From contig NZ_SPNT01000003.1 of NCBI RefSeq assembly GCF_004959855.1, forward strand, positions 186,001-250,000: a stretch of DNA of 64,000 bases, given 5' to 3'. The notes below the pieces were generated by a model, which was not told where the DNA came from, did not search any database, and saw nothing but the letters and a program-made list of their open reading frames with translations. This DNA comes from Nitratireductor sp. XY-223 (GTDB lineage Bacteria > Pseudomonadota > Alphaproteobacteria > Rhizobiales > Rhizobiaceae). The position numbers were made by a program, and so were the translations under genes. Positions 1 to 9,700 of the stretch are shown here, one piece after another (positions within the stretch are counted from its first letter, which is position 1; every line of letters begins with the position of its first letter).

Positions 1-132
1 GTGTGTGTATCGCCGGCGCCACGACGCGGCCGGCGGCCATAGTTCTCGATCAAACGGACACCGAAATCATCTCGAGAGATCGCGGCGGGGGGCTGCATTT
101 GTGCAGAAAGGCCCGTTGCGCGGTGAAGGCAA

Positions 133-975
133 ATGAACTGGGACGACCTTCGAATTGCACTGGCGGTTCAGCAGACCGGCACCTATCTGGCGGCCGCTGC
201 GCGGTTGCAGATCGACGAGACGACGGTGTCCAGGCGCATGGCAAGACTGGAAAAAAGCATCGGATTTACGCTTTTCGACGCGGTCGACGGCGTCCGCCAG
301 CCGACACCCAGGGGCGCCGAGATGCTGCGGCACGCGGTGCGGATGTCCGGCGAGGCCGCAAAGATCGCAGGGCTTCGCGACAAGGTCGGACTTCCGACGG
401 CGACGTTCCGGCTGGCGACGACCGATTCCATCGCGGTCGAACTTCTCGGCGCCGCTGTCCCGCCGTTTCTTGCGAAGAATCCCGGCCTGCGCGTCGAACT
501 GCTCGCCTCCACGGAGAACGTCAATTTTTCGCGCTGGGAGGCGGATTTCGCAATCCGTCCGCGCAAGCCGGAGAAGGGCGACTTCATCATAACGAAGCTT
601 GGCGATTGGGTCTTTTATCTGTTCACGCCCAAAGAATTGCGGGACATCGACGAACCCCTGCTTTGCGCCTATCCGGAGGGATTGGACGCTTCGCCGGAGT
701 CGCAGTTTTTGATCGCCGCGGGACTGAAGGACAAGGCCCGTTGCCTGTCGAAGAACCTGCTTGTCATCAGGAAAATGCTGGAGACCGGCCTGTGCAGTGG
801 CATTCTTCCTAGCTTCGTTTGCCAGGATCTCGTCGAGGACGACCGCTTCGATGCGCAGAGGCTGGAAATCACCCGGGAAATCTGGCTGCTGATGCAGCCG
901 CATCTGAAGCAAGAGCCGTCGGCGCGCGCGTTCGTCGACTGGATAAAAAAGTGCTTTGCCGAAATCAGGGTGTAA
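133..975 (+). CDS. LysR-family transcriptional regulator
   Basis: A 280-residue protein with an N-terminal winged helix-turn-helix of LysR type (residues 1-60; DETTVSRRMARLEKSIG is the recognition-helix region) followed by a periplasmic-binding-protein-like effector domain from about residue 90. Length is normal or slightly short for the family. The effector is not predictable. It is transcribed in the same direction as the carboxyl methyltransferase and monooxygenase genes that follow within 70 and 60 bases, so it may control them, although LysR genes are more often divergent from their targets. The ATG at 133 fits the conserved N-terminus (MNWDDLRIALAV). Confidence 0.9.
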   Translation: MNWDDLRIALAVQQTGTYLAAAARLQIDETTVSRRMARLEKSIGFTLFDAVDGVRQPTPRGAEMLRHAVRMSGEAAKIAGLRDKVGLPTATFRLATTDSIAVELLGAAVPPFLAKNPGLRVELLASTENVNFSRWEADFAIRPRKPEKGDFIITKLGDWVFYLFTPKELRDIDEPLLCAYPEGLDASPESQFLIAAGLKDKARCLSKNLLVIRKMLETGLCSGILPSFVCQDLVEDDRFDAQRLEITREIWLLMQPHLKQEPSARAFVDWIKKCFAEIRV

Positions 976-1042
976 CCGGCGCCCCGATTCCGGACGAAGG
1001 AGACCTTATGGCGATTGAATGCGCTTGTTGGGAGAATGTCCG

Positions 1043-2143
1043 ATGAAACACAGCCCGCATTATCCCATGAAGTCCACGGAGGGCATGGTTGACTACGACA
1101 GGAACTCCGCCGCCCAACAGCAGATAGTCAATACACAGTCGGCGCGCATCCGAGAACTTGTGGAGTGCCTTTCGCCCGCCGGTCCCGAGGTGACGGTCGT
1201 CGACTACGGATGCGGTCCCGGTTCGAGCGCCGTCGAGGCGGTGAGGCCTTCGATCGAGGTCTGTCGCGCCCGCTTTCCGGACCTTCCCGTGTCCGTCGTA
1301 CACGCGGACCAGCCCGGCAACGACTGGAATGCCCTGTTCGAGCTCGTATACGGAACCACAGGATACCAGGGCGAAGCGGGAGGAATACGGACCTCGGCGG
1401 CTGTCGGAACCTTCTACGGGCAGATGGTTCCGGCGAACTCGGTCGATATGGCCACGTGCTTTGCCGCCAGCCACTGGCTGAGCCGGGCCGTGGACGTCCA
1501 TTTGCCGGGATCGATCTGGTTTGCGGATGCCGCGGGTGAGGCGAGGGCACAATTGTGGGACCAGGCCCGTCAGGACTGGGTTGCCTTCCTTAGCCGCCGG
1601 GCGGATGAGCTGCGTAGCGGCGGACACCTGCTTGTCGCGACTCTGGGGTCCGTTCCCGAAGACGACGAGATCAACGGCACGGCGGCATCCGGCCGCGGCA
1701 TTTACCGTGCAATCCAGGTCGTCGCCCAGTCGATGGCGGACGACGGGCTGATCGACGCGGCAATTCTGGACAATTTCGTCTTCGCCTTGTGGTTCATGAC
1801 CGAAATCGAGGCCCGAAGGCCGCTGGAGGACGATGCGGTTCTGTCCGAGGCGTTTGATATCCTGGAAATCAGCGTCGCCCCGGCGCCCGGCAATTACCGC
1901 GATGTTTTCGGCGCCTTTGCGGGCGATCCGGATGAATATGCGAAACGCTATCGCGGCTACATCCGCGCCTTTGCAGATTCGACCCTGCGCAAGCAGCTCC
2001 TCGAACCGAGCGCAAAGGACGCGAAGGATGCCGATAAACTGGCCGATGAATTCTTCGACCGCCTCGAGGAACTCTATCGCACCGAGACAAGCAAATACGC
2101 ATTTGAACTCTGGCATTTGCTGGTTGTTTTGAAGAAGACATAA
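1043..2143 (+). CDS. SABATH-type SAM-dependent carboxyl methyltransferase
   Basis: A 366-residue protein resembling the SABATH family (salicylate/jasmonate/indole-acetate carboxyl methyltransferases, best known from plants). The family blocks appear in order: a SAM-binding VVDYGCGPGSS, then ADQPGNDWNALF (plant NDLPxNDFN), then VGTFYGQMVP followed by a CFAASHWLS block (plant PGSFYGRLFP and SSYSLxWLS), then FLSRRADELRSGGHLL. It probably methylates a small carboxylic acid using S-adenosylmethionine in the cytoplasm; the substrate is unknown. The start at 1043 is preferred over 1019 because GGGAGA lies about 8 bases upstream. It lies between a LysR regulator and a small monooxygenase, so a small-molecule modification cassette is possible. 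Confidence 0.8.
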   Translation: MKHSPHYPMKSTEGMVDYDRNSAAQQQIVNTQSARIRELVECLSPAGPEVTVVDYGCGPGSSAVEAVRPSIEVCRARFPDLPVSVVHADQPGNDWNALFELVYGTTGYQGEAGGIRTSAAVGTFYGQMVPANSVDMATCFAASHWLSRAVDVHLPGSIWFADAAGEARAQLWDQARQDWVAFLSRRADELRSGGHLLVATLGSVPEDDEINGTAASGRGIYRAIQVVAQSMADDGLIDAAILDNFVFALWFMTEIEARRPLEDDAVLSEAFDILEISVAPAPGNYRDVFGAFAGDPDEYAKRYRGYIRAFADSTLRKQLLEPSAKDAKDADKLADEFFDRLEELYRTETSKYAFELWHLLVVLKKT

Positions 2144-2205
2144 AAGATATGGTTGCGGCAATGCCGTATACTTCCGGCGACGCAATTTACCGAAGGGAGC
2201 AAGAA

Positions 2206-2565
2206 ATGACCGCAACCGTTGGCTGGTTTATCGAGGCCGAGATCAAAGAAGGGCAGCGTGACTCCCTGAAAGAGCTGATCGTCGAGATGTCCGACCGGTC
2301 TGAGAACAATGAACCCGGCACGCTGGTTTACGAGTGGTCGATCAGCGAAGACGGCACCACCGGCCATTTGTACGAGCGCTACGCGGACTCCGAAGCCGCG
2401 TTGACCCATCTCGCCTCGTTCGGCGAGAATTTTGCCGACCGGTTCATGCCGCTCGTCGGCACGTTGCGCATGAGTGTCTACGGAGCGCCCAGCGCCGCGC
2501 TCAGGAAGGAACTGGCGGGTATGGAGCCCCGGTTTTTCGAAAGGGCCGGCGGTTTCGCCCGATAG
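2206..2565 (+). CDS. ABM-domain protein (putative quinol monooxygenase)
   Basis: A 119-residue single-domain protein of the antibiotic biosynthesis monooxygenase fold (dimeric ferredoxin-like barrel, YgiN-like). The pattern GWFIEAEIKEGQRDSLKELI ... EPGTLVYEWSISEDG ... YERYADSEAALTHL is characteristic: a first strand with the 'parameter' helix, then the 'E-P-G-x-L-x-Y' strand. Such proteins oxidise quinols or small aromatics without a cofactor, or act as heme or methylglyoxal-associated enzymes; the specific role is unknown. ATG 2206 has GAAGGGAG 6-8 bases upstream and is preferred to the upstream in-frame start at 2149. It probably shares a transcript with the methyltransferase 62 bases upstream. 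Confidence 0.8.
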   Translation: MTATVGWFIEAEIKEGQRDSLKELIVEMSDRSENNEPGTLVYEWSISEDGTTGHLYERYADSEAALTHLASFGENFADRFMPLVGTLRMSVYGAPSAALRKELAGMEPRFFERAGGFAR

Positions 2566-2592
2566 GCCGAACACATCTGGTGATCAAATACG

Positions 2593-2659
2593 AGCGGCCG
2601 GCCTCGAAGGGCCGGCCGCTGATTGAGGACACGCTTGCGAAAGGCCGCTAAGCGGCCTT
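2593..2659. terminator. Two GC-rich hairpins between convergent genes
   Basis: An 11-bp perfect stem (2593-2603 with 2610-2620, 6-base loop) lies between the converging ABM and EF-G-like genes. A second 8-bp stem (2641-2648 with 2652-2659) overlaps the stop codon of the EF-G-like gene. Neither has a strong U tract, so they are plausible but not certain bidirectional terminators. Confidence 0.5.
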
Positions 2660-4720
2660 CTTCCCGTATTTCTGCAACACCTGGTCGGCTTGCTTGCCGG
2701 TCACCTCGGCCAGGTGATCGAAGGCCTTGCGGAAGCTCGCCACACCGGCGGTCGCGGAACGCAGCTCGATGATCAGGTCCTGGATCTCGGATTCCGGCAT
2801 GATGGCGTTGACGACGTCCCATCCGTCCCATCCGGGACGTGCGTCGAAGCCGAGAAGCTGTCCGCGCCGTCCCGACACGATGGCGTTGATGCGCGCGGTC
2901 GCGTCGTTGGGGCAGAAGATTTCCACCTTGCACATGGGTTCAAGCAGCACCGGCTTGCAGTTCGGCATGCCTTCGCGCATGGCAAGCTGGCCGGCCATGC
3001 GGAACGCCTGATCGGACGAATCCACCGTATGGTAGGAACCGTCGGAAAGGTTCACCGAGATATCGACGACCGGAAAACCGAGCGGTCCCTCCTGAAGATA
3101 GTCGCGAATGCCTTCGCGCACCGATGGAATATACTGCTTCGGCACCACGCCGCCGGTGATCGTATCGGAAAAGACGAAGCCTTCACCGCGCGGCAGCGGC
3201 TTGATATCGAGGACGACATCGCCGAACTGGCCATGGCCGCCGCTTTGCTTCTTGTGACGTCCGCGCACATTCGTCGACTGCCGGATCGTCTCCTTGTAGG
3301 GCAGTGTCGGATTGCCGGTTTCGGCTGTGATGCCGTACTTTCCGGTCAGCCGTTCGAGCGCCACCCGCAGGTGCATCTCGCCCTGACCCTCCAGCAGCGT
3401 TTCGCCCGTGTCCTGAATGTGCGTGAAGCGCAGCGAAGGATCTTCCTCGACCGAGCGCTGCAGGGCCGCTGACAGCTTGACTTCGTCCTTGCGCTCCGTC
3501 GGCTGAACGCGCATGGCGATGACCGGTTCGGGTATGTCGAGATCGCACAGATTCTCCGGCTGCTTGCCGTTTGCGGAAAGGGTCTCGCCGGTGATCACGC
3601 CGTCGACCTTGTTGAGCGCGACGGTCTCGCCGACGCCGGCCTCGCCGCGCCGTTTGCCCTGCTGTCCGACGAGATCGAGGACGCTGGACACCCGCGCCTC
3701 GGAGCCGTCCGGCCGGGTCACCGTGTCGCCTTCCGAAATGGTTCCCGAAAGCACGCGGGCAACCGACAGCTTGCCGCCATGCTCCGAATAGAAGGTCTTC
3801 AGCACCTGCAGGAGCGGCTCCTTGCCCGCCTGTGCCGGCAGACCGAGGCGCTCACGGGTTTGGGAAATGCCAGGAGCCTCGTGGCGCAGCGCCTTGAGGA
3901 GCCGCCAGACACCGTTGCCATGTGCGGCCGAACCGATAAATACCGGACAGATATCGCCGGTCTGCATTTCCTTGACGAGATCGCTGAACACCAAGTCCCG
4001 CTCCGGATTGATGTCTTCCAGCAACTGCTCCATCAGGACGTCGTCGTAATCGGCGATCTGCTCGAGCATTTCGAAGCGGGCCTCGACTTCGCGCGCCTGC
4101 TCCTCGTCCGGAATATCAATGACCTCGCTGGTGGCGTGCTCCTTGTAGACATAGGCCCTTTCCAGAGCGAGATCGATGAAGCCGGTGGCGATCCCGTTCT
4201 GCCAGATGGGGATCTGCCGGACGACAAGCGGCGCCTTGGACGCCGGCTGCACGGACTTGAGGAGATTGCGGATACTGCCCTGGAACTTGTCGATCTTGTT
4301 GATGAACAACATGTGCGGGATGCCGCGGTCCTCCAAAGACCGCATGATCATTTGCAGCGCCGGCATTTTCTTTTCGTCGGCCTCGGCCACGACGATGGCC
4401 AGATCGACGCCTCCGAACACCCCGTTTGCCTCGCTCAGAAATTCCACTGAACCCGGGCAGTCGACAAACGTATAGCGGTCGCCCAGATATTCGGTGCTTG
4501 CGATATTGGCTTCAACGCTCATCGCATGTGCGCGTGCCTCGGCGGATGCATCGCCGACCGTGTTGCCCTGATCGACATTGCCCTGTCTGGCTATGGCCCC
4601 CGCGCGCGCCAGGAGGGCTTCCAAAAGGGTTGTCTTACCGCTTCCAAAAGGCCCGACCAGCCCAATGCACCGGGGCCCAGCTTCTCTGCCGCGTGCGGTT
4701 CCTCCTTCACCGTCACCCAT
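2648..4720 (-). CDS. Elongation factor G-like GTPase paralogue
   Basis: A 690-residue protein with the EF-G architecture: G domain with P-loop GPFGSGKT (23-30) and NKID, then domain II, and domains III-V including the domain IV motif SGGHGQFGDV and the C-terminal SGRRGQLLGFD region. It differs from housekeeping EF-G in the P-loop (canonical AHxDAGKT) and in the G3 motif, which reads DCPGSVEF where EF-G has DTPGHVDF, so the catalytic His is replaced by Ser. This places it among the EF-G-like paralogues (EF-G2-type) rather than fusA. Its role on the ribosome is not established. Start 4720 is supported by GGGAGGTG five bases upstream; the frame stays open to 4786 but lacks such support. Confidence 0.85.
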   Translation of the reverse strand: MGDGEGGTARGREAGPRCIGLVGPFGSGKTTLLEALLARAGAIARQGNVDQGNTVGDASAEARAHAMSVEANIASTEYLGDRYTFVDCPGSVEFLSEANGVFGGVDLAIVVAEADEKKMPALQMIMRSLEDRGIPHMLFINKIDKFQGSIRNLLKSVQPASKAPLVVRQIPIWQNGIATGFIDLALERAYVYKEHATSEVIDIPDEEQAREVEARFEMLEQIADYDDVLMEQLLEDINPERDLVFSDLVKEMQTGDICPVFIGSAAHGNGVWRLLKALRHEAPGISQTRERLGLPAQAGKEPLLQVLKTFYSEHGGKLSVARVLSGTISEGDTVTRPDGSEARVSSVLDLVGQQGKRRGEAGVGETVALNKVDGVITGETLSANGKQPENLCDLDIPEPVIAMRVQPTERKDEVKLSAALQRSVEEDPSLRFTHIQDTGETLLEGQGEMHLRVALERLTGKYGITAETGNPTLPYKETIRQSTNVRGRHKKQSGGHGQFGDVVLDIKPLPRGEGFVFSDTITGGVVPKQYIPSVREGIRDYLQEGPLGFPVVDISVNLSDGSYHTVDSSDQAFRMAGQLAMREGMPNCKPVLLEPMCKVEIFCPNDATARINAIVSGRRGQLLGFDARPGWDGWDVVNAIMPESEIQDLIIELRSATAGVASFRKAFDHLAEVTGKQADQVLQKYGKKAA

Positions 4721-4843
4721 TTTCACCTCCCTGTTCGAACTCGTACCACGCTTTCTTACCCGCCAAAGGCGGCATAATACGAACATGGTCCGACGTCGCT
4801 CGGTGGTTTGTCAAATTTTTTAAGCGGCCGGGCGGGTGGCACG

Positions 4844-5878
4844 TCAGGGCGCGTGGGTCCGCATGGCGATCACACCTGACGTCCGGGCCCGGATTTCGGG
4901 CGCTGCGAGGCAGGTCGCGACGGCTTCGTATCCCGGAGCGCCCGGATAGGCGGCGACAGGGGTCGGCGGGCTGTGATTGGCTGGGCACAGAATGATGGTC
5001 TCGTGGATGCCCACGGATTTCAGGTCGAGGATTTCATTCGAGCGGGTGATGACGAACAATGGCCTTGCATCCGCTCCGCGGCCGCGCAGATACGCCAGCA
5101 GCGCCCGCTGGGAAACCTGGTCCAGCCCCTGTTCGATTAGGTCGATGACAAGAATGTCGGGCCCGTCGTCCTTGAGCGCTGCAAGCAGGGCGACGAGGGC
5201 CTCCGATCGGTCAGCGCCGCGTGCAACCAGTTCGGCGAGAGCGCCGTCGACACGCGCCGCCAGTGCCGGGTCGGCGGCCAGCCGCGCCAGGCTTTCGGAG
5301 GCACCGTCCGCCAGCCGGTCGAGGCCGATGAAGGCCGCACCCGGCAGCGTTTCGGCGAGCCGCTTGGCGAGCTTGGTCTTGCCGCTAAAAAGGGGCCCGA
5401 TCAGGTAGTTCAGGGGCCGGATGTCGCAGAGCTCGAACCGCTCACCGCCCCAGGGCCACGGAAGATCGAAGGCAACGGCAGGACGGGCGGCGCCTGGTTG
5501 CCGATCGGTGCCGCCGGGCGCGGTATCCGTTTGGCGACGTGACAGCTCGCTTCGGCGGCGTCGTACCCGCTCGTTCTTTTCCGCGAGCTGCCGCATTTGT
5601 TCTTCAAGCCTGGACTGATGCGCCGAGAGGAGTGCGTCGAGGTCCGCATCATCGCCGCGAACGGCCTGCTCAATCTCGGCAAGTCCGAGGCCCAGCGACC
5701 GCAGCGCGACGATTTCGGCTGCACGCGCCATGGCTTGCGGTCCGTAGGTGCGCCAGCCGGCGGCCGTGCGGGTCGGCGCGATCAGGCCCCGCTGCTCGTA
5801 GATGCGCAGCGCCTTGACCGAGACGCCGAGTTTCCGGGCGGCTTCGGACGGATTCAGATATTCAGCCGGAGCGTTCAT
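4844..5878 (-). CDS. MerR-family regulator fused to a P-loop NTPase domain
   Basis: A 344-residue two-part protein. Residues 8-75 form a MerR-type helix-turn-helix and wing (LNPSEAARKLGVSVKALRIYEQRGLI, then GWRTY). Residues 85-115 look like the usual dimerisation helix. From about 150 onward there is an NTPase-like domain with Walker A GPLFSGKT (161-168) and a Walker B-like DILVID (241-246). Ordinary MerR proteins are 120-280 residues with a small ligand or metal pocket, so the ATPase-like module is the unusual part. ATG 5878 has GAGG five bases upstream; the GTG at 5884 is the alternative. The gene follows chaC on the same strand with its own MerR-type promoter. Confidence 0.8.
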   Translation of the reverse strand: MNAPAEYLNPSEAARKLGVSVKALRIYEQRGLIAPTRTAAGWRTYGPQAMARAAEIVALRSLGLGLAEIEQAVRGDDADLDALLSAHQSRLEEQMRQLAEKNERVRRRRSELSRRQTDTAPGGTDRQPGAARPAVAFDLPWPWGGERFELCDIRPLNYLIGPLFSGKTKLAKRLAETLPGAAFIGLDRLADGASESLARLAADPALAARVDGALAELVARGADRSEALVALLAALKDDGPDILVIDLIEQGLDQVSQRALLAYLRGRGADARPLFVITRSNEILDLKSVGIHETIILCPANHSPPTPVAAYPGAPGYEAVATCLAAPEIRARTSGVIAMRTHAP

Positions 5879-5908
5879 GACCACCTCGCGATTCGCAATG
5901 ACGCATCC

Positions 5909-5939
5909 CTTATAGGGGCGGCCTCAGGGACCGGGTCAA
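5909..5939 (-). promoter_or_regulatory. Candidate MerR-type long-spacer promoter
   Basis: Read on the minus strand: TTGACC (5939-5934), a 19-base spacer, then TATAAG (5914-5909), about 30 bases before the MerR-fusion ATG. A 19-base spacer is the hallmark of promoters remodelled by MerR proteins. An imperfect dyad GGTCCCTGAGGCC (5932-5920) sits almost at its centre. This suggests autoregulation. The -35 overlaps the chaC stop codon. Confidence 0.45.
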
Positions 5940-6676
5940 CCGTGCTCCCGCGCCACGGCATACCGGCGCGCCGCATCGAGCAGACCGGATACTTCCGCGT
6001 CGTCGATGTCCAGCGCCGCCAGCTTGTCTGCAAGGTTCTCGATATATTCAAGGCTCGAGCCGAGGACGCCTTCTCCGGTGGCGATGTAGCGGACCTGCTC
6101 CTCATGCGTCAGGTCGCTGCGGATGCGGCTGGCATCATGGTTGGCAACAAAGGTGACGGCCTTGAGGGGCCCTTCGTCGGAAACGGCGTCCACAAAGGCC
6201 GCGATATAGACCCCCGTCGCCATTTCGCGGCGCCACAGGATGGCCGTTTCTTCCTCGATGCGATCGCTATCGATGCGGAAGACCAGGCCGGTGCAGCCCG
6301 GCCCCTCATCGAGCGCGGCCATCAGTCCCGGCGCTTCGCGCGTGCCGCGCGCGCCGAGTTCGTCCTTCAGGCAGAACGCCCGTGCATAGCCGCCGACATG
6401 GGCCTTGCGCACCTCGACGAAGTCAAAGCCCGGGTCCCACATCAGCGAGCCGTATGCGAACACCCACAGTTCGCCGTCGGGCCGCCCGGCAAGCACGCGC
6501 CTGCGCATCGCCTCGCGCTCCTCGTCGCTCAGCCGCCAGTGCGGCGGCAGGCCGAGCGCTTTCATGCGATCGTCGAAATCGGACGGCTTGAAGTTGCGGA
6601 AGAAAGAGTGCTGCGGATCGATGATCTTGCCGCGCAGCTCCGGGTGGTGGGCGAAAGGATCTTTGTCGGCGCTCAT
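5936..6676 (-). CDS. ChaC-type gamma-glutamylcyclotransferase
   Basis: A 246-residue protein of the ChaC family, cytosolic enzymes that cleave the gamma-glutamyl bond of glutathione to give 5-oxoproline and Cys-Gly. The diagnostic VFAYGSLMWDPGF loop binds the substrate. The later GGYARAFCLKDE, CTGLVFRI and VTFVANHDA blocks are also typical. An N-terminal extension of about 70 residues (FFRNFKPSDFDDRMKALG) precedes the core, as in many proteobacterial ChaC proteins. It precedes the MerR-ATPase gene on the same strand with 57 bases between, so the two may be linked in redox control, though this is inference. Confidence 0.88.
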   Translation of the reverse strand: MSADKDPFAHHPELRGKIIDPQHSFFRNFKPSDFDDRMKALGLPPHWRLSDEEREAMRRRVLAGRPDGELWVFAYGSLMWDPGFDFVEVRKAHVGGYARAFCLKDELGARGTREAPGLMAALDEGPGCTGLVFRIDSDRIEEETAILWRREMATGVYIAAFVDAVSDEGPLKAVTFVANHDASRIRSDLTHEEQVRYIATGEGVLGSSLEYIENLADKLAALDIDDAEVSGLLDAARRYAVAREHG

Positions 6677-6743
6677 GGGCTGCGATCCTAGACCGTTTCA
6701 TGGTTAGCTTGAAACATTTGATGGTGGAAAATCGGCGCAAATG

Positions 6744-6770
6744 AAAAGGCACCGCCACGAAGGCGGTGCC
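6744..6770 (-). terminator. Rho-independent terminator of the efflux operon
   Basis: On the minus strand GGCACCGCC (6770-6762), loop TTCGT, GGCGGTGCC (6756-6748), then TTTT, 15 bases after the RND pump stop codon. Nine perfect base pairs plus a U run make a convincing intrinsic terminator. Confidence 0.85.
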
Positions 6771-6784
6771 GGTTCTTGTCAGAC

Positions 6785-9700
6785 CTATTCGGCTGCGTCT
6801 GGGCGGGCCACGGGCAGGTCGTCATTATCCGCCCGCTTGCGCTCTTCTTCCTCGCTCGCAGCAACGGGCTTGGCCTCGGCCGTTCTGTCCGCAACCTGCG
6901 CATCCTCGCCGGCGCGGTCCCTCCGGCCGCGCCACAGGCCGCGCACATTGGTCGGCAGCGTCAGCATCGACGGGATCAGAACAAGTGTCAGCATGGTCGA
7001 ATAAGCCAGGCCGAAGATGATCGCCGTGGATAGCTGGACCCACCAGATCGATGTGATACCGCCCACGGAGATGGTCTGCGTGAAGAAGTTCATGTTGATC
7101 TGCAGCGCCATCGGAACGAGGCCGAGGATCGTCGTGATCGTCGTCAGCAGGATCGGACGCAGCCGCTGGGCAGCGGTTTTCAGCGCCGCCTGCCTTATGT
7201 CCGTCACACCCTCGGCGCGCAGCCGGTTGAACGTATCGATCAGAACGATCGCATTGTTCACCACGATACCCGCCAGGGCCACGATGCCGGTTCCCGTCAT
7301 GATGATCGAGAAACGCTGTCCCGTAACCGCCATGCCGACCAGCACGCCGGATACGGCGAGAATGACAGTCGAGAGCGTCAGCACCGTCTGGTAGAAGGAG
7401 TTGAACTGCGTCAGCAGGATGATGAACATCATGAACAGCGCGGCAATCGCCGCCCGTCCGAGGAATGCCGCCGATTCCTGCTGTTCCTCGTCGGCGCCGC
7501 GGAATTTCAGGAAGATATTCTCCGGCCATTCCTGCGTGTCGAGCCAGGCCTGGACCTCCTGCACCGCGTCGACCGGCGTTGCCGCCCGGCCGTCGACCAT
7601 CGCGCCGTCCGCGACGCTGGCCTTGACGTCCATCGCGTAGAGGCCGTCGCGCCGGGTGATCGAGGAGACCTTCGGCTGGGCCGTGCGTTCGATGAAGTTG
7701 GACAGCGGCACCTGGCCGTTGGCGGTCCTGAGCTTCAGCAGTTCGAACTGGTCAAGGGTGCGCTGGTCTTCCGGCAGGCGCACGCGGATATCCACCTCGT
7801 CTTCCGAATCGTTCGGCCGGTAGGTGCCGATGAGCACGCCGTTGGTGACGAGCTGGACCATCGAGCCGACGCCGACGATACCGGCATTGTAGCGGCCGGC
7901 CTGTTCGCGGTCGACGTCGATCTGCCATTCGATGCCGGGCAGGGGACGTCCGTCCTCCTGGTCGGAAAGGATCTCGACCGTGTCGACGAAATCGCGGATG
8001 CGGGCAACGGCTGCGACCATGGTGTCATAGTCGGTCGACTTGACTTCGAGCTGCAGGTCCTTGCCGGTCGGCGGGCCGCCCTCGATCTTGCGGACCTCGA
8101 CCTTGATGCCGGCCATGCCCGCGGTACGCTCGCGGATGTCCTCGAAGATCTCGACCGCTTTGCGGCGGCAGCAATAGTCCGCCAGTTCGATCTGCAGTTC
8201 GCCGACAACGTCCGCCGGCTTGTCCTGGACGCCACCGAGGATCTGCGGACCCCCGCCGCCGGCGGCCGAAGCGGTCATGACGACATTGTCGATGCCGGGA
8301 ACCTGCAGCACCTCGGCTTCGACCTCGCCGACGAGATCGCGGATCTCGGCTGCCGACATGTTGCCGCGCGCCGAGACCATGACGATGGCGACGTCCGGTT
8401 CCTCGTCGACGAAGAACTCGACGCCGGTGCTGTTGGCGGCGAAGAACATGAAGCTCGCGGTCGTCATCCCCAGGATGGCGAGGATCACCAGGATATTGCC
8501 CCACAGCGTTCCGGCGGCGTAGCGCAGGAAGCGCAGATAGCCGCCCGTGATGCCGGGGACCTTCTTCACGTCAAGCTCGGCACGCGAAGACAGCATGAGC
8601 GCCACCTCGTCGGCCTTTGCCTCCGCGACCGGTTCGCTCTTGCGCCGCGAATTGATGAAACCGGTGGCGTAGTAGCTGAGCATGAACGCGATCACACCCG
8701 TCAGCACGCCGCCGCCGACACGCAGCGGCGCGTCCAGCCCGGCCAGCGGGGCGGCAAAGGCAAACACACCGGCAATGGCGCCGACGAAAATTCCGGTCGT
8801 CTTTTGCGAATTCCTCGACGCGAAGGCGGCAATCCGCGCGAAGGCGGTGCCGGTGACCGGCAGGAACACCAGCGCTGTCAGCAATGACGCGGTCAAGACG
8901 ATGATGACCATCTTCGGCAGATAGCTCATGAACTCGCCCGGAACGCCCGGCCACAACAGCAGCGGAAGGAAAGCGGCAAGCGTCGTCGCCGTCGACGACA
9001 CGACCGGCCAGAACATCAGCTTCGACGCACGCTTGTATGCATCGGCCGCGTTCATGCCTTCAGCGATCTTGCGGTCCGCGTACTCGGTCACCACGATGGC
9101 GCCGTCGACGAGCATGCCGACCGTCAGGACCATGCCGAACATGACCATCATATTGACCGTCATACCGAGGCCGGCGAGGATCAGGAAGGCGAGCATGAAC
9201 GAGCCCGGAATCGCCAGGCCGACCAGCAGCCCGGAGCGGACGCCGAGCGTTCCGACGACGGAGATCATCACCAGGACGATGGCCGTCATGATCGACGACT
9301 GCAGCGACCCCAGGACTTCGAAGATGAAGCTCGACTGGTCGAGCAGGTAGTTGACCCGGATCGATTCCGGCCAGTCCTTGGTGAAATCCTGCACCACGGC
9401 CCGCACTTCATCATTGTTCTCAATGATGTTGGTGCCGATGCGCTTGGTCACCTCGATGGAGATGGCCGGCTGGCCGTTGACGCGCGTGAAGGCGGAGGGA
9501 TCCTTGTAGGTCCGCCGGATCTCCGCCACCTCGCCGAGGGTCACGACCCCTTCGCCGCTCTGCTTGATCGGGATCTCGTAGACATCCTGCGCCGTCTCGA
9601 CAAGGCCGGGAACCTTGACGTTGAACCGGCCGTTGCCGTCGTCGATGAAGCCAGCCGCGACAAGCTGGTTGTTCTGCGTGAGCGCGTTCAGGAGCTCGTC

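Noticed and set aside
1-40. Possible start of a divergent minus-strand gene (ATG at 40, MAAGRVVAPAIHT, running off the left end).
   Set aside because: Only 13 codons are visible, the ribosome site is weak and the short GC-rich peptide gives no family clue.
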